DNA of 64,000 bases, from contig OX393562.1 of the NCBI GenBank assembly GCA_947652115.1, positions 24,841,377-24,905,376 on the forward strand, read 5' to 3'. The notes beneath the pieces are model-generated. The model saw nothing but the letters and a program-made list of their open reading frames with translations. It made no database searches and was not told the DNA's origin. The DNA is from Blastomussa wellsi (lineage: Eukaryota > Cnidaria > Anthozoa > Scleractinia > Plerogyridae). Made by a program: the position numbers and the translations under genes. Of the stretch, positions 28,150 through 48,628 are shown one piece after another; position 1 is the first letter of the stretch; every line of letters begins with the position of its first letter.

Positions 28150-28402
28150 AAACAAAAAAACAAAAAGCAAAAACAAAAACGAAATCGAACGAGGATAACA
28201 TATCTACCTCGTTAGGTTGGTTTGCGGCTACTTGGTCAGGTTGAGCGGGATTGTTGGCAACGGGAGCTGGATTGGCGTAAGGAGCTGGAGGAACCTGTGC
28301 AGGGTTGAGTGGAGCTAAAGCTTGAAGAGCTTGCAGCGCGTCTTGGTCAGGTTGTGGAGGGTTCATGATACGAGAACTGCTGCTTCGGCGACGTACGGGC
28401 AA
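28150..28402 (-). other. Pro/Ala/Gln-rich open frame, unassigned
   Basis: From ATG at 28402 the frame reads MPVRRRSSSSRIMNPPQPDQ, then repeats rich in Q, A, L, P and N (ALQALAPLNPAQVPPAP, VANNPAQPDQVAANQPNEV) before turning into hydrophobic low-complexity sequence. A GT donor (GAG|GTAGAT) sits where the organised part ends. It could be the first exon of a mobile-element or host protein; no family recognised. Confidence 0.25.
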
Positions 28403-29093
28403 TCGTCAGCGCGTGAGTACGGGTTCGTCTTCGACCAGATGAGAAAGTGTTCGATATCTTACGTTCTGTGACTTTTATAGCTACATTTGCATCCCGTGCA
28501 AAATCCATTGCCCGTGTGCACGATGCGCACGAGAGTTTGATGTTCTTGCCGGACTGCACGCCTGCTTTTCGCGGTATTTTAGTAGTAAAAATAGCAAACT
28601 CAATCAAACTGTACCTTTATTGGGTAACGTATAGCGTGCTTCGGAATAGAGTATTTTCACACACGTGACAAGCGGCCATATTGGATTACTGAAACAAAAG
28701 ATGATATTTTCATAACAATAGAGTTCAATTCCCGGAGGATTGCTTTGGGACACCAATTATGCTGCAGTTTCTTTGTTTTGGGACACCAATATGGCCGCCG
28801 TGACGTCATGTGAAAACACTCTATACACATGCGTGAAATTGGACAAGTTACAAAAGCCAAAAACCCATTTGAAGTCCCAGTAATCTTAACTAGTTCATGC
28901 TACTCTTACGAAAGATAATATACCATTTTAGTAGTCTTGAAAGTACGTTACTTTTGCTTTGTTACTTGATCATCGCATTAAAAACTAATCACTCCGCAGT
29001 CGAAACTTATCATTTTAGGACTAAATGAAATTGGTCGAAACGGCAACAGTTGCTGAAACACTTTCAACAGTTTCGGAGTACATCCATGGTGGT

Positions 29094-36827
<7,734 letters not shown>

Positions 36828-37369
36828 TTTGCGTCTTAAAAAGTCAAGTGCCCAAAGGTCTTCGCACTCTGTGGAATTCGTAACACGAAATACAGCTTCG
36901 GATATTTATTTAAAGTCGGGTGATTAGCTAACAATACCAGACACGTCACATGTTTATTTAACCGGAGGATGCTTGTGTTCACAGTGTGTTGTCACGGATG
37001 ATACAAGACTTTAAGCTCTTTGCTTCTACTGCGAATTTCTGAGCATGTTAATGATATTGACCACATTATTCTTCATTTTTCCACAAATAAACATCAATTT
37101 AACACTTACTCGAAAACAATTTTCTTTAATTATCTATAAAAATGAAAATTTTGGAGGCGTGACCCAAGGTGTTAAATCTGAGACAATATGGAAACCTGGT
37201 ACCACCTGTGATTGCATATTCACGGTCCCTTGGCAGTCTACTCGTTGAAACACAGAAAGCAGTTTGACTAACCAGATTTTTTTTCACACTTCAAGTGCTT
37301 CCTGCTACTTTTGAACCTGAATATCAGTCGCATACCTTTTCCGTGTCGCTGCTGACATTCAGGCCACCA

Positions 37370-37570
37370 TTTTAAAGGAGCTACGTCACGATATTTTGAG
37401 TTATTTCTTCGACAACCTAAATTACCCTTAAAATTTAGGAAACCTAAAAATAATAGTTTGCTAAGGAAGAAAAACACCAAAGGAGTGATACTCAACCAAA
37501 AAGGAACAAGGATGGCTTAGGATAGTGAAGATTGAAACGGGGGTTTTGAAAAATTGCTTTTTTCAAAGTG
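37370..37570. mobile_element. MITE family TTTAAAGGAGCTACGTCACG
   Basis: Begins TTTAAAGGAGCTACGTCACG, then ATATTTTGAGT; interior CTAAGGAAGAAAAACACC...GGAACAAGGATGG. Related copies at about 44026-44220, 53123-53290 (inverted) and 54225-54475. Where complete, the far end is GCTCCTTTAA, giving inverted ends. Upstream of the proximal catalase exon. Confidence 0.5.
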
Positions 37571-38034
37571 CACGAACGATGACGTACCTCCTTTATAAAG
37601 ATATTACCGATGTCGCATTTTAAATCGACAAGTTTCGCAATTGTTGACAAATTCTGTCAACTTTGTCATGATACGGACAAAAGGCAAGTTTGACCTTTTC
37701 AGCCAGACGTAAATCCCGAAATAGCGGGTCAACCTTATTTTTCCGTTGTGTCAATCACAAGTGACATAGCTGCAAAAAAAAACTGACCCGGTTTGCATTT
37801 CATGTCAGTCACACTTCTTGGCACCGGCACTCACGCTTTTCAATTACATGTCGCACTGTACTCGTGCAAATTTTTAAATATCATCTTTCCCAAATGTGGA
37901 CAATGGCTCTTTGAGAGACAGAAGAGAAAGCTATTGCATGACTAGCATTACCGTGTTCGTGTGGGTTTTAGGGCTATACCGACTTTAATTGTTTCAGGTA
38001 CAATAAAGAAGACATGACGTTTTCATTTTTTATT

Positions 38035-38465
38035 TAATAATAGTTTGCAAAATCCCGTAAAGCAACAAAGAAAGTATCTTTATCAACCTTTTCCCCAGGA
38101 ATAATGATTTTTATTTTCAATTCAAAAATATCAGACTTTGATATCTTTATACCACAACAACGCACCGGCGATATTGAACAAGGATTTTACAGACTCACAG
38201 GAAATGCGTCATCAAGAAAATAAAAGTAAAGTACCGAGCACCGTATAATTTGATAGTTTACAAAATTTCGTACATGCAGCAAAGAAGGTATCTTTATCAA
38301 TTTTATCCCCAGGATAAATGATTTTACTTTTGAATAAACAAATATCACACTTTGATATCATTATTCCAAAACAACTTGAAGGTGATATTGAACGGGGATT
38401 TTACAGACTTACAGGAAATGCGTCATCGAGAAAATGCAAAAGTAATGTACCGCGCGCCGTATAAT
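38035..38465. repeat. About 215-bp tandem duplication
   Basis: Two diverged copies, about 38041-38250 and 38252-38465. Shared blocks include GGTATCTTTATCAA-like, CCCCAGGA, ATATCA(G/C)ACTTTGATATC, GATTTTACAGACT, ACAGGAAATGCGTCATC and GCACCGTATAATTT-like. Non-coding, between the two catalase first exons. Confidence 0.6.
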
Positions 38466-39772
38466 TTTATCAAAATCTACAGCAGTTTGTGTTTCTTTCC
38501 AGCCGTTTCAATCTCATTCTGTCTTATACCGAGAATTGTTTCTGGAACAGCTATTTTCTCCATCCCTATCTCTTGAATGTTTAACAGTTTTATTAAAGAT
38601 AAACCATTTGTTCATAACTCTTGGGAATTCGGTAAAGCCACCTCAAAGTCATATTGGTTGCAGTTCCGTTGTGACAGCACAAAACACTGAACTCATTTAT
38701 TTTCTTGGGTGTGAATATCAATTTCGTGACAAATTATCAAACCAATATTGACCAATATTCAGACGCACCAGAGGTTACCTATTGCTGCATTTACCGGGGA
38801 AATAAAATGTAGTACAGTGGTATTTTTCACTTGCTCCGAATTCTGCAAACAGCCTTGAAATCTGATGAAGTCACACTTAAAACCCTGTTCAGCGGCCTTG
38901 TTAAGTTGGCATTATTAAATACCCGCGCCGTCGTAGTATGTTACGCAACAGTATTCCATTGCATTTTAAATTGCACAATTTTCAAGTTGCAAAATTGCGC
39001 GGGGTTTGAGAATTTTACGTCTTGTCAAAGAAACACAGTGGGCCGCTACATAAACTTTTAACTAATAAAAGTTGACTTCGGTATTGATCGCGTGACGTAC
39101 CAGGGTCACTCGGCTTCGTTTGTTGTTCCTGAGTTGGAAGGGTTTCTAACGCAGTTTTCTTACACGAAACGTATTAAACACACATATATCTCAAAAGTGT
39201 AAGAACATTATTATAAATAAGCTCCTGGAACCTTCAAAGATATTCGACACGTGTTTCCGATGTTATGTGGTTTTATGTAGCATATTAATCAAGGATTTTA
39301 TTAAAAAATTACTCTGCATCAACTCAATAAATTATTTTCCCTCAAATATTGAGGGAGACATTATGAGAAAATTTGACCTTTCCGTCGAAGGACATTTTCC
39401 CTCATCACACTTAATTTCATTGATCGTCAGATGGTGGAAGATTTAGCACCAAAAGAAAATATATTTCACGAAACATGTTTAGCCCTTACCGTAATAGATC
39501 AAAACAACATAAATATCTATATGCACCCTCTCACAAAATTAAAGCAGGTTTGCGTCGTGAACAAAGAAAGCTTTTTAAGTGATCTGTTGAAAAGCAGTTG
39601 AAACGTGGAACAGTAAAATTCATACGAGAAAGTGAGCTCACTAGCTTCACGAAGAGAACAAGTAGTCGGCAAATGACGTACAATGCACGACACGAAAAAT
39701 TTGTGTCAATAATAAATTAAACAATCCCTGATTTCAATCTTTACTTGTTTGTGCAGAATAAATCTTACATAC

Positions 39773-39829
39773 CTTCTTGTTCTTTGAAAATTCGTCAAGT
39801 TGCTCAGACGCTTTTGTGCGGTTTGCCAT
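39773..39829 (-). CDS. CAT: Second catalase-type first exon (distal)
   Basis: Encodes MANRTKASEQLDEFSKNKK, then a GT donor (GTATGT). It is the same length (57 bp), the same phase and nearly the same sequence as the proximal catalase exon 1 (MANRTKASEQLSEFSGAQK) at 36771-36827. It can splice in frame to catalase exon 2. Either the gene has two alternative promoters and first exons, or this is the leftover of a duplicated catalase gene. No other catalase exons lie between them. Confidence 0.7.
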
Positions 39830-41073
39830 ATTGTCGTGTAGATAGCACGGACAACAGAGCTGTGAACACTTTGGCGAGGAAAGCGAAATGTACCCAAACT
39901 TGTGCACGCAAACTGCTGAGTCACAGCACCGACGCATGCGTAACGCAGGTGATATTGCGATATTGCTTACAATACGACGCCACTCTTTGTCACGTCACGG
40001 GTTCCTAAAATTGCTCACTTTTCCATTCACGCATCAGTGCGGTTGAAAGACTTTTAAAACAATGCAAGATGTCTGATTTAAAGGATGTTGCAAATTAAAA
40101 CTTGAAATGTGCAGAGTAAAATAATACTACACGAAAAAAATATCCTCAACGGTATCATACTAATGTCGCCATTTTGAAATAGTTCGGTTGTATTCTTTAT
40201 GGAATAGGGGTCCGTCACATCATAAAACATATTACATTGATTAATCGTTCAGCAAGGGGTGCCAGGTATTTTTTAAGTTCAGTGCAATAAATCATTTGTT
40301 CGAGAAACAACCGCGTGACTTTTAACCAGATTTGAATTTCGAGTCTTGCGATTCCACCCAATATTTATTTATGTGCATAATAGTATCAGTATATGTGTGT
40401 TTAAGAGGACATTTCTTCAGTCAAACTTATAACAACAAGCGGCCATGTTTATTACCTTCTCTCCAACAACTACATGACAAAAATCCTCACTTTTGGACAG
40501 GGGGATGGGGGGGGGGGGGTCGGGTAGTAATACATTTTGCACACTTGGCCTGCGCTACAATGACAAAGGCCATACGGTGGCCTGTAAATGCCACCTGCAC
40601 TGTTGCAGCGAATACATTCTATAAGTCAACTAAAGGTAACGTGTAAGAAATCAACAAAATGGTAATTTCACGGTTCGTTCAAGGTTGTTTTACAGTCGCT
40701 GGGTCCTGCTAAATGACGACCTCCAACTAAATAAGCCATTTCCGAGTTCTCTTTTACCGAATCATTCATGAATATGAAAATGAATGTTACCTGCTAGTTC
40801 ATTTTTATGCAAAGCAAACTCATTTCACGAGGTCTCGCTCAGTGAAAGACAGACAAAAGGCAACTCGTCATGTTAAATTAAAGCCGCTCTTTTACTTGTT
40901 ACTGCAAATACAGGAATGACACAACGGACATATGAGTATCTTGAATTCAGTGATGATTGAGATTTCTTTGTCCTGCGTTAAAGTAGTAAGAAAAATGAAA
41001 GATGTGCACGAAATATAGCTAAGAAAATCATTTCCTCGTGTTATGTGAAGATACAGTACTGGCAGATCTTCTT

Positions 41074-44000
41074 TTACTCTCTCGGTGAAACTTTTAACAT
41101 GACATTTCCAGGGGCACAAGTGAGAACAAAACTAACCAAAAAACCCGCTGGAACCTGCAACAGAAAAAGCAAACTCAATTATTTCACACCAATGGGAGAA
41201 TAGTCTGCACTTATCCATCACAGTTTTATTTCAGTAATTCAGTGAGACAGTGGAAGTGAACAATACTGTTCTGTTTCTTATAAGCTACGAGTGGATGGAA
41301 TTGCGCTAGTTTTCTTATCATGATTTTTGCTTCTTGCAATTGCCGACGGTTCCGTATGGCACTTAGTCTCTTCATCCTTTAAATATATTTTAACAAGGCA
41401 AGAATATTTATCAAAGAGATAAATTCCGTTCCAAAATCACACAAAAGTAGCGTGTTGGATCCCAAAAGGGAATGGTCATATCTTCCTGCCTTTTACAAGG
41501 GGGGGGGGGGGGGGGGGGGTAAGGGCACTAAGGGCGAATTATTTCCTGCAAGTCCCAAGGTAAACATTTAAGTTAGTGTGTTGGGATACAGATAACATGA
41601 GAAAGCATTGAAGTACAACCACTCAATCATGTACGAAAAAAACACATGAGATAAACATAACCACTAGCGACTGTCCAAATCCGGGCAAACTGATAAACTA
41701 GAATAGGGCTAATCTTGAGAAAGGTACCAAGGCTAGTCCTGGTCGGAATGTTTGAAAGGCCGAAGGGCAAACACTTCTTAGACAACTAGTACATAAGCTT
41801 ACCGCCGTTTTCTCGGTGCGCTCAAGCTTGTATTTCTTCAGTAACCTCACCAGAGTCAGTTTAATTTCCAGCAAAGCAAACCTCATGCCGACACAGTTGT
41901 GTGGACCATATCCAAACGGCATGAATGCATAAGGATGGCGCTTTGCTTTCTCTGCCTCGGTAAACCTGACAAACGCCAAGGAAATCTTTTCAAACCTATT
42001 GTTACTTACAAACTTAAAAAGGTTTAGTAAAAACGTTTAAGGCAAAGGGATGTTTATGTAGAAGGTAGCCAATTTTTTCATCCGAAAGGTAACCCTAAAT
42101 CATTTTCATCGTCACTTCCAGCAAACATTCAAGAGGCTTTTTTGAAATTCCTGGAGCAAATGTCGCCACACCTTTCTGGATCAAACTTTTCAGGCTCTGG
42201 CCAAATCTCTGGGTCGTGATGAATGGCGTAACATGGAATCATCACCGGCATTCCTTTTGGAAATGTAACTCCTTTGATGTTGCAGGTCTCGTTGCAATCC
42301 CTCTGGAGTCTATAAAGGGGGAAGCAAGAACGCAAATCAGACAAGCTGTATATTCAATCAAATAATCGACTCCTAAGAAAAGAGGAAAAAAACGAAGCGT
42401 CACAGAAATGAGATGGGCCTTGGCTGTATGAGGTGCCAGTTGACACCTTATACACTGGTCTGTAATGTTAACCACATTTTTGGTCTATTTCAACTATATC
42501 AATTGCTGTATGTTGGGAGAATTGTGGTGTTTATCCTTTACTTGTCTGTCTGGATCAGGCTACTGCCGATGCCACCACCGTTCATCTAACATTAAATGTC
42601 GCTTAAATCCGGTCGAATTGTGTTCTAGTTACCCAGTAAGGCTTAGAGAAGGTTGCTGATATCCTAAACCCCTGTTTACCATATGCCTATCATACTTACA
42701 CGAAACCTGGTGGATACATTCTCATTGTTTCGTTAATAACCATGTCCAGATAATCCATCTTGTGAAGCATGTCATATGACGGCGACTCCTACAGATCCAA
42801 TAGAATGCATTAAAAATTAAAGTAAACATGCCGCCTCAGACCGTTTTATCGCAACTGAGCTAGGAGCTATGAACAAATTGGAACGTGGAAAATGAGTGCT
42901 AAATGTTTATAGTGAGGTCACATTTCCTCCAAGAAAACTGCGGAATACTTTACTTTCCAACTCACTCCTTTCATTCAGCGTCGTCGCCAATGATTTTTGT
43001 ATCGAATCGCTGAGATAGTTCTACCTTGAAGACTGCAGAAGTTTAGAAACAGAAACACTGCATAATTTGATTGACTAAAATCGATATTGACCGCGGTCTA
43101 GATTTTCCCTTCTAGACCGGCATCTAGATTGGTTGCATTTTGGGGTCAGAAAGTTACAAACAAAACAGGAACACATTGTCCCCTTTTTCTCTAAAAATAC
43201 TAAATGGAGAATTAAAAAAGCTTGACAAGAATAAAACGTAAAGAGACGACCAAACTTTTGCAAATTTAAGTTCAGCTCATCGTCGTTCGGAAACAAAAAG
43301 TCAGCGAAAACGAAGCAGTGTCGTAGGCAAATCACGACCTCGGTCAAGATTCTACCAAACAGACCTCCCGCTCGGTTAATAAGAAATAATGACGACATCT
43401 AGTATACTACCTACCTCGTCACCAGGCCAGATACGGTCAATCTCGTCTCTCAGTTTGTCTTGCACATGCTTGTTAACGGCAAGACTGTGACAAGCAAACC
43501 CCAGAGTTGTACTGGAAGTGTCATATCCAGCGAGAAGGAACACAAGACTTTGGGCCTGAATATCATCGTTGTCAATTTTCTCTCCTCCTGTTTCTTCTTT
43601 AGCATCTAGCATCAACTGAAGCATGTCTTTCCGCTGTTAAGGAACGTAAATATTACGATCTGAAAAGGTAATCCGTTCTTATGGTTTTTCTTTGGTTAGC
43701 AGTTGTTATTGAGTTTCACGATGTTCCTTTTATAAAACAGCAAATAAGACAGGTTGTACAAGAACGAGCGTGTTCAAGTGCCCGGGTTTAGCTCTATTAC
43801 GGCTGTAAAGAACAAATTCAGTTTTAGCCATCTGGAAGTCAGAGTTTATAATTGTATGATGTTAGCAGACCGGATCACTAACCTGAACTCCTATCGAGAT
43901 GTTGCAACACTTTGCGATAAAGGACAAACTGTGCACATTTATTGTTGGCCTTTCTCAGACACTGACTTACCCCTAACTTAACACTGAAAACATGTATAGA

Positions 44001-47000
44001 AAAGAAAACTTTTGACGTTGCATCACGTTTAAAGGACCTACGTCACGATATTTTGAGTCATTTTTTTGTGACGGACCAAATTACTCTTAAAATGCAGGAA
44101 ACCTCAAAATAATAGTTTACTAAGGAACGAAAAAAACAAAAAGTGCTACTAAACCAAAGCGCAACAAGTATAATGGGAGAAGATTGAGACGGATTACAAA
44201 TGACGAATTAGCTCCTTTAAAATGGCATATATGGGCAATAAAAGAAAAATAACAGATGATTCTTCGCTTTCTAGTAAATATCAATATTATTTTGCCAGAT
44301 ATTTTAATTTGAAGGCAAATGACGGGAAAATAACTGAGAATTTAACCAGATAATTGTGTTTGCACGTCCGACCTAGAAACTTTTTGCACCTTAAAAGTTA
44401 GAAAGTGGTTAATACAAAACAACACTGAACAACAATCAAACAACGCTGCTTCTTGTCCTTTATGCTGTTCTTTGGCGCAATCACAATCTCATTATGCATG
44501 ATGCAGTGATAAGGGACATTGCATCTTAAATACTTTTACCGTTGTAGGAGTCTTAAATTATCAGTTCGTGATGATTATCACTTACCTGTGCTTTGCTGTT
44601 GCCAGTTGCTGCTGCTCTTTCGGCGATGATATTTGCCGCTATAGATCCAATCTTGTCCCAATCAAAAGGGTCCGGCAAGTACTTCACTAAACGTTCTCCA
44701 TATGGTAACAGAACTGCAAAGATGATTATAGGACTTATAATACGTAAAGTACTTTTAGATCTAACCTTCTAAATGCGCATTACTTTAACTAATAATGAGG
44801 AAACTGAGTTCAAATAATTCTGAAGCCGAGACAGATTCGGCGACGAGTCGCGGGGACTGTAAAGATTCGCTCGTGTGGCACGATGAATTTTTGTGAAAAT
44901 CTTTGTCACAGCGACAGAATTTTGTCGCTTTGACCAGTCCACGAATTCACTGGAACCAGGAGTTGTTTTGGACGCAATAGGCACGGAGCAACTGGATGCA
45001 GAGGCCTGTCGCTACCACTTGTCGCCTAGAGTGCGTCCCAGCCTTCAGTTGAGGTCAAGGGATGATACCTGTCGAGCATAAGAGGCTGTTTTTTCAAAAC
45101 AAATGAGTAGATCCTTACAGAATAATCCAGACAACGGATGTGGTGCCATGGCCTTTTTTGCTAGTTCAGTTATTGGATCATTTTCAACGGTTTGTGTTTC
45201 CGCCTTGACTCCAAATGCTGTTGACAAAATAACTTCCATTGTCAGGCTCTGAAGCCACCTGGAAAGCAAACGAAAAGCATTTATTTGGTAGTCTTTTTTA
45301 ATATCACATATTGCGACAAGTATCAGTAGTTGAAAAGACTCTGAAAAGTCCTTTTATCCCCACCTATCAGTCTAACGCATGGAAACACTACCATAACCAT
45401 ACCGATTTCCACGGTTTACGAAAATTTATATTTTATATTAAAAACTTTCCAAGTAACAATATCAAAAAGGCGAAAAAAAACACTTGTTGCATGTCTTGTT
45501 GCCCGAGTGACTCAAATTGTCCGGAAACAGTGCTCTCGCCTTTGGCACTCGATTTACTGGAAAACGGTCACCCTTTTTGCTGGATCTGCGTTTGCATCAC
45601 GTTCGCCATCGCAAGTTTTCATGTCCAAGGCACACAGGCCAGGTTTCATCATGTTTGAGCCGGCTACATTTATCCATGTCCTACGCCACACTTTAAGGCG
45701 CTTAGGTAAATTTAAAATCTCCATCAACAGCTTTGAAACAACAAACTTAAAGGCAATTATGTTCACAAACATTTTTGTGCACTGTTTAAACTACATCTCC
45801 CATCTGTCAAAAATCTCCGAAATAAAATGTAGTCATCGTGTCAAATTTATATAACAACCTATGAAAATCAACGATCTCTCCTGTCTTGGAAATCCTGTCT
45901 ACTTTTTGTATTAGAATGTCCACTGATTCATTCATGAAGGACATCATCTGAAAGAAATATATAGCAATATAGTTTTAACATAATATAATTAACTTATATT
46001 GCACAGATATCAATATAGCATATTCAACTGCGTGTATTTCAATTTTTAAAACTGAAAACTGCTTACAATCTCTAAATATTACTTAAAATCCTAAAATACA
46101 TCTCCGCCAAGAAACCCCTTCCGAAACATAATAATTATATATAGTTTTTATTTCTAATAATTCTGCCCCTCAATGCTATTACTGATATCTTTATTTATTT
46201 ATTTATTTGTGATCCGGTCCACCAGCATCCGACCCGTCCGGCTTCCTAAGGAAAATTCAGTTGATCGAACTAGCCGGGACGCATTATTCGTCAGGAAAAT
46301 TATAGCAATAATTAATAACATATCTAATCAATAAATTGCCTTATGGAGAAACATAGTCAGTAGAATATCGTTTGAATTATCTTGCCTGCTTCATTTTAGA
46401 TGTACTGAATGTTGGCGACAAAGTGCTTCGTATGTCCTTCCATTTCTGACCAGCCACAATTGTTAACATTCTGTCATAAGGCTTAAAGAGCTCTAGGTTG
46501 TCAATTAACCTCTGATGTAAGAGATTCAATAGAAGAACATCATTAGAATGCTAAAATTTAAATGGCATAACGTACTTAAAAGATCTTTAAGGCCTGAAAA
46601 TACACGGCACAGTCTCATGGACAACATATCTTCATACCATTCAGAATTAAACACAACATTGCTTCAATCTTCCTCTGGAGCGTGTCCCTAGAGATTCTTA
46701 CATTACATGCCTTAAAAAGTCAATTACACTTTCATGAAAATTCATGTCAACAATTACAAACATTTATACCAGCCGTTAGAAATTATGCGTGGGAACAATT
46801 CTGTTGCCAGCATCACACCTTCCCAGGTCTTTATCATCTGCATGCCTGCAGAATATGATGAAGTTCTGTTATGGTTCCTTCGAACGTCTTTGGTTGTGCA
46901 CTCAGATAAGACTTGCTCTTTATCATGTAACAACAAGTATCGCCTCAGTGAGGTATCGTAGATGTGCCATTAACAAATGCCCGGTAAGCCACGTCACGCT

Positions 47001-48628
47001 TTACACGTCACGCTTTACTTAAAAGTATTGTATACCAATATTCACAAATTTACCTTTCGATCGTGGAACTTAGGAAATTCTTTAACAAGGATCTCTTTGA
47101 TCATATCAGGATCGGACACCACTAAAAAGGGCAGGTGGAAAATGTATATTCTGAAAATGAATTAAAAGCACTTCATTTTAATTTATTTTTTAAAATAATT
47201 AACAGATTTTATTTACTTCTCAATGTTAGATTTGACTGTCACCAGCACATCACTAAAATAAAATTAATAATGGCAACTGACAATACGTACCCAAAGACTT
47301 TCCCATATTTCTTACACCATTCCATTTGACATTTTGGGATAAGGTTTGGCTGTAAAAAGGAATTAGTGAATTATTAATTTATTAATTATTGAGAGGCGCG
47401 GTGGCTTAATGGTCAGTACGCTGGACTCCAGATCAGACGGTCCAGCTTCAAGCCGTGACCGGAGCACTGCATGCGTTGTGTTCCATAAAACAAACTACGC
47501 TATCGAATGCATAGTAATTTATCTGGTGGATAGCGTTATCCAGCCTTTGAACAACTGGGGCCTGTTATACTTTTACAGTTGGGTTTAGCAGTCCATATGG
47601 TCCTGTAGAGTTTTCTCATCAGTATGACAGTTTAGTTGTGTAGGCACCAAAGGCCAACTAGCAAGTCCGCATACATCGAAAAGCTATAGTCGGCCAAAGA
47701 AACTTGCGAAATGGAGAAGGAGGTCTCGCCTACTTTCATGAATTCGTGGGCCTTTTAGGGCCATCCTACCTTTATAATATATTATTTGGATATTGCTGAC
47801 AAAATCAGCAACTTACATTTGCCTGGTTTTTTAATGAATGCCCAAAAAAGGGAAGAGGTGTTGGTCCTGAGATTCCAAGTTTCTTGAAGACTGTAAATGG
47901 CGCAACACAATACCTAAGATAGAAGGTAATTCAAAGTTTGCAATAAACCATAACAATTTGCATTATGGATTATTGAATTTTACTTAATGCTGAGGCTGTA
48001 AAAGACATAAATTTGTATTCACATAATAGTACAGTTAATCTCAAACTAGAAACCAATTTAGCCTGTAGATGTCTTTACCTCAGGGGAACATAGCGTGACC
48101 GCCAACTTGCTTTCGCGCTTGATTGTTATCTTCGTAACTCATGCATGTGTGGACTCCGGATTGAACGGTCCAAGTACGAGTCGCCGGGGCACTGCGTTAG
48201 CTCTCACAGTCCCTCTCTCTACCCAGGTGTGAAAATGAGTACCGGTGAAATGCTGGGGGGTAACCCTGCGATGGACTAGCATCCACCCAGGGGGGAGAAG
48301 AAACGCTCCAAGTCGCTTCATGCTACGGAAACCGGGATAAGCTCCGGAATTATGGGCCACTAGGCTCGACGGGGACTTTACCTAGCTCATGCTCGCTCCG
48401 AATGAACCCAAAGGGCGTGATTGCATGGCAAATTTCAACCCCGGTTAGCCTCCCAACGCAGACTTCCTTTGGGCTTCGTCACGCGTTCATTCCAACACAG
48501 TCTATTACATTGTTTTAAACCGTAAGGCATTGTACATACCGGTAAAACAGGAGAATCAGAAATCCGACCAAAAATGTAACCCAGTGATCGTTCGCAAACT
48601 GTGCTATTGTTTGCAGAACATCAGCCAT
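41074..48628 (-). CDS. Cytochrome P450, CYP3 clan, copy 1
   Basis: Heme mono-oxygenase, 13 exons, 504 residues. Exons in transcript order: 48628-48540, 47913-47817, 47349-47291, 47150-47054, 46511-46386, 45947-45859, 45258-45119, 44713-44586, 43633-43415, 42788-42700, 42309-42172, 41965-41803, 41154-41074 (TAA). N-terminal membrane anchor [15 protein letters not shown], then the Pro-rich hinge [13 protein letters not shown]-helix [12 protein letters not shown]-helix [11 protein letters not shown] (ExxR); EKFDPERF; heme loop [10 protein letters not shown] with the ligand Cys. The pattern is closest to CYP3A/thromboxane-synthase-like enzymes, so it should sit on the ER membrane; the substrate cannot be inferred. 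The intron after 46386 starts with GC (CAG|GCAAGA) where copy 2 has GT. The intron after 45859 starts GTTGTT. All exons keep frame. Confidence 0.88.
44026..44220. mobile_element. MITE family TTTAAAGGAGCTACGTCACG, copy in P450-1 intron
   Basis: TTTAAAGGACCTACGTCACG, then ATATTTTGAGTCA at the left and GAATTAGCTCCTTTAAA at the right, so terminal inverted repeats are visible. Lies in the intron between exons 44586-44713 and 43415-43633. Confidence 0.6.
47391..47570 (+). mobile_element. tRNA-derived SINE
   Basis: Starts GAGGCGCGGTGGCTTAATGG, then TCAGTACGCTGGACTCCAGA, with an A-box-like GTGGCTTAATGGTCAG and a B-box-like GCTTCAAGCC. These are RNA polymerase III promoter elements of tRNA origin. 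The tail continues with GGTGGATAGCGTTATCCAGC, another common dispersed piece. Inside a P450-1 intron, opposite to the gene. Confidence 0.6.
48138..48375 (+). mobile_element. SINE copy upstream in P450-1 intron 1
   Basis: GTGGACTCCGGATTGAACGG (anticodon-arm-like), GCCGGGGCACTGCG, TACCCAGGTGTGAAAATGAG, CCTGCGATGGACTAGCATCC, GATAAGCTCCGG...GGGCCACTAGGCTC. The same ordered blocks occur at 57306-57560. Truncated at the 5' end. Between P450-1 exon 1 (48540) and exon 2 (47913). Confidence 0.6.

Larger units (their letters stand above)
25975..28595. repeat. Composite repeat block with direct repeats
   Basis: A 190-bp segment (about 26132-26321) recurs at 28402-28591 (TCGTCAGCGCGTGAGTACGG to GGTATTTTAGTAGT), differing at very few bases. 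A second segment (about 25976-26049, GGATTCTCTTTTCACTGCT to GAGAAGCCC) recurs at 26322-26396. Between lie a GC-richer stretch (26400-26830), a minisatellite (27080-28130) and a Pro/Ala/Gln-rich frame. Looks like a composite or non-autonomous mobile element. Ends are not TG...CA, so an LTR assignment is not supported. Confidence 0.45.
36828..41073. other. Region upstream of catalase, up to the P450 stop
   Basis: Apart from the distal first exon (39773-39829), the MITE at 37.4 kb and the duplication at 38.0-38.5 kb, no coding sequence is recognised. A G run lies near 40500-40518. Either first exon may have its promoter here. Confidence 0.4.

Noticed and set aside
25975..28595. LTR retrotransposon
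   Set aside because: The 190-bp direct repeats do not start TG and end CA, no primer-binding site was recognised, and no pol-like sequence lies between them. Left as unclassified.
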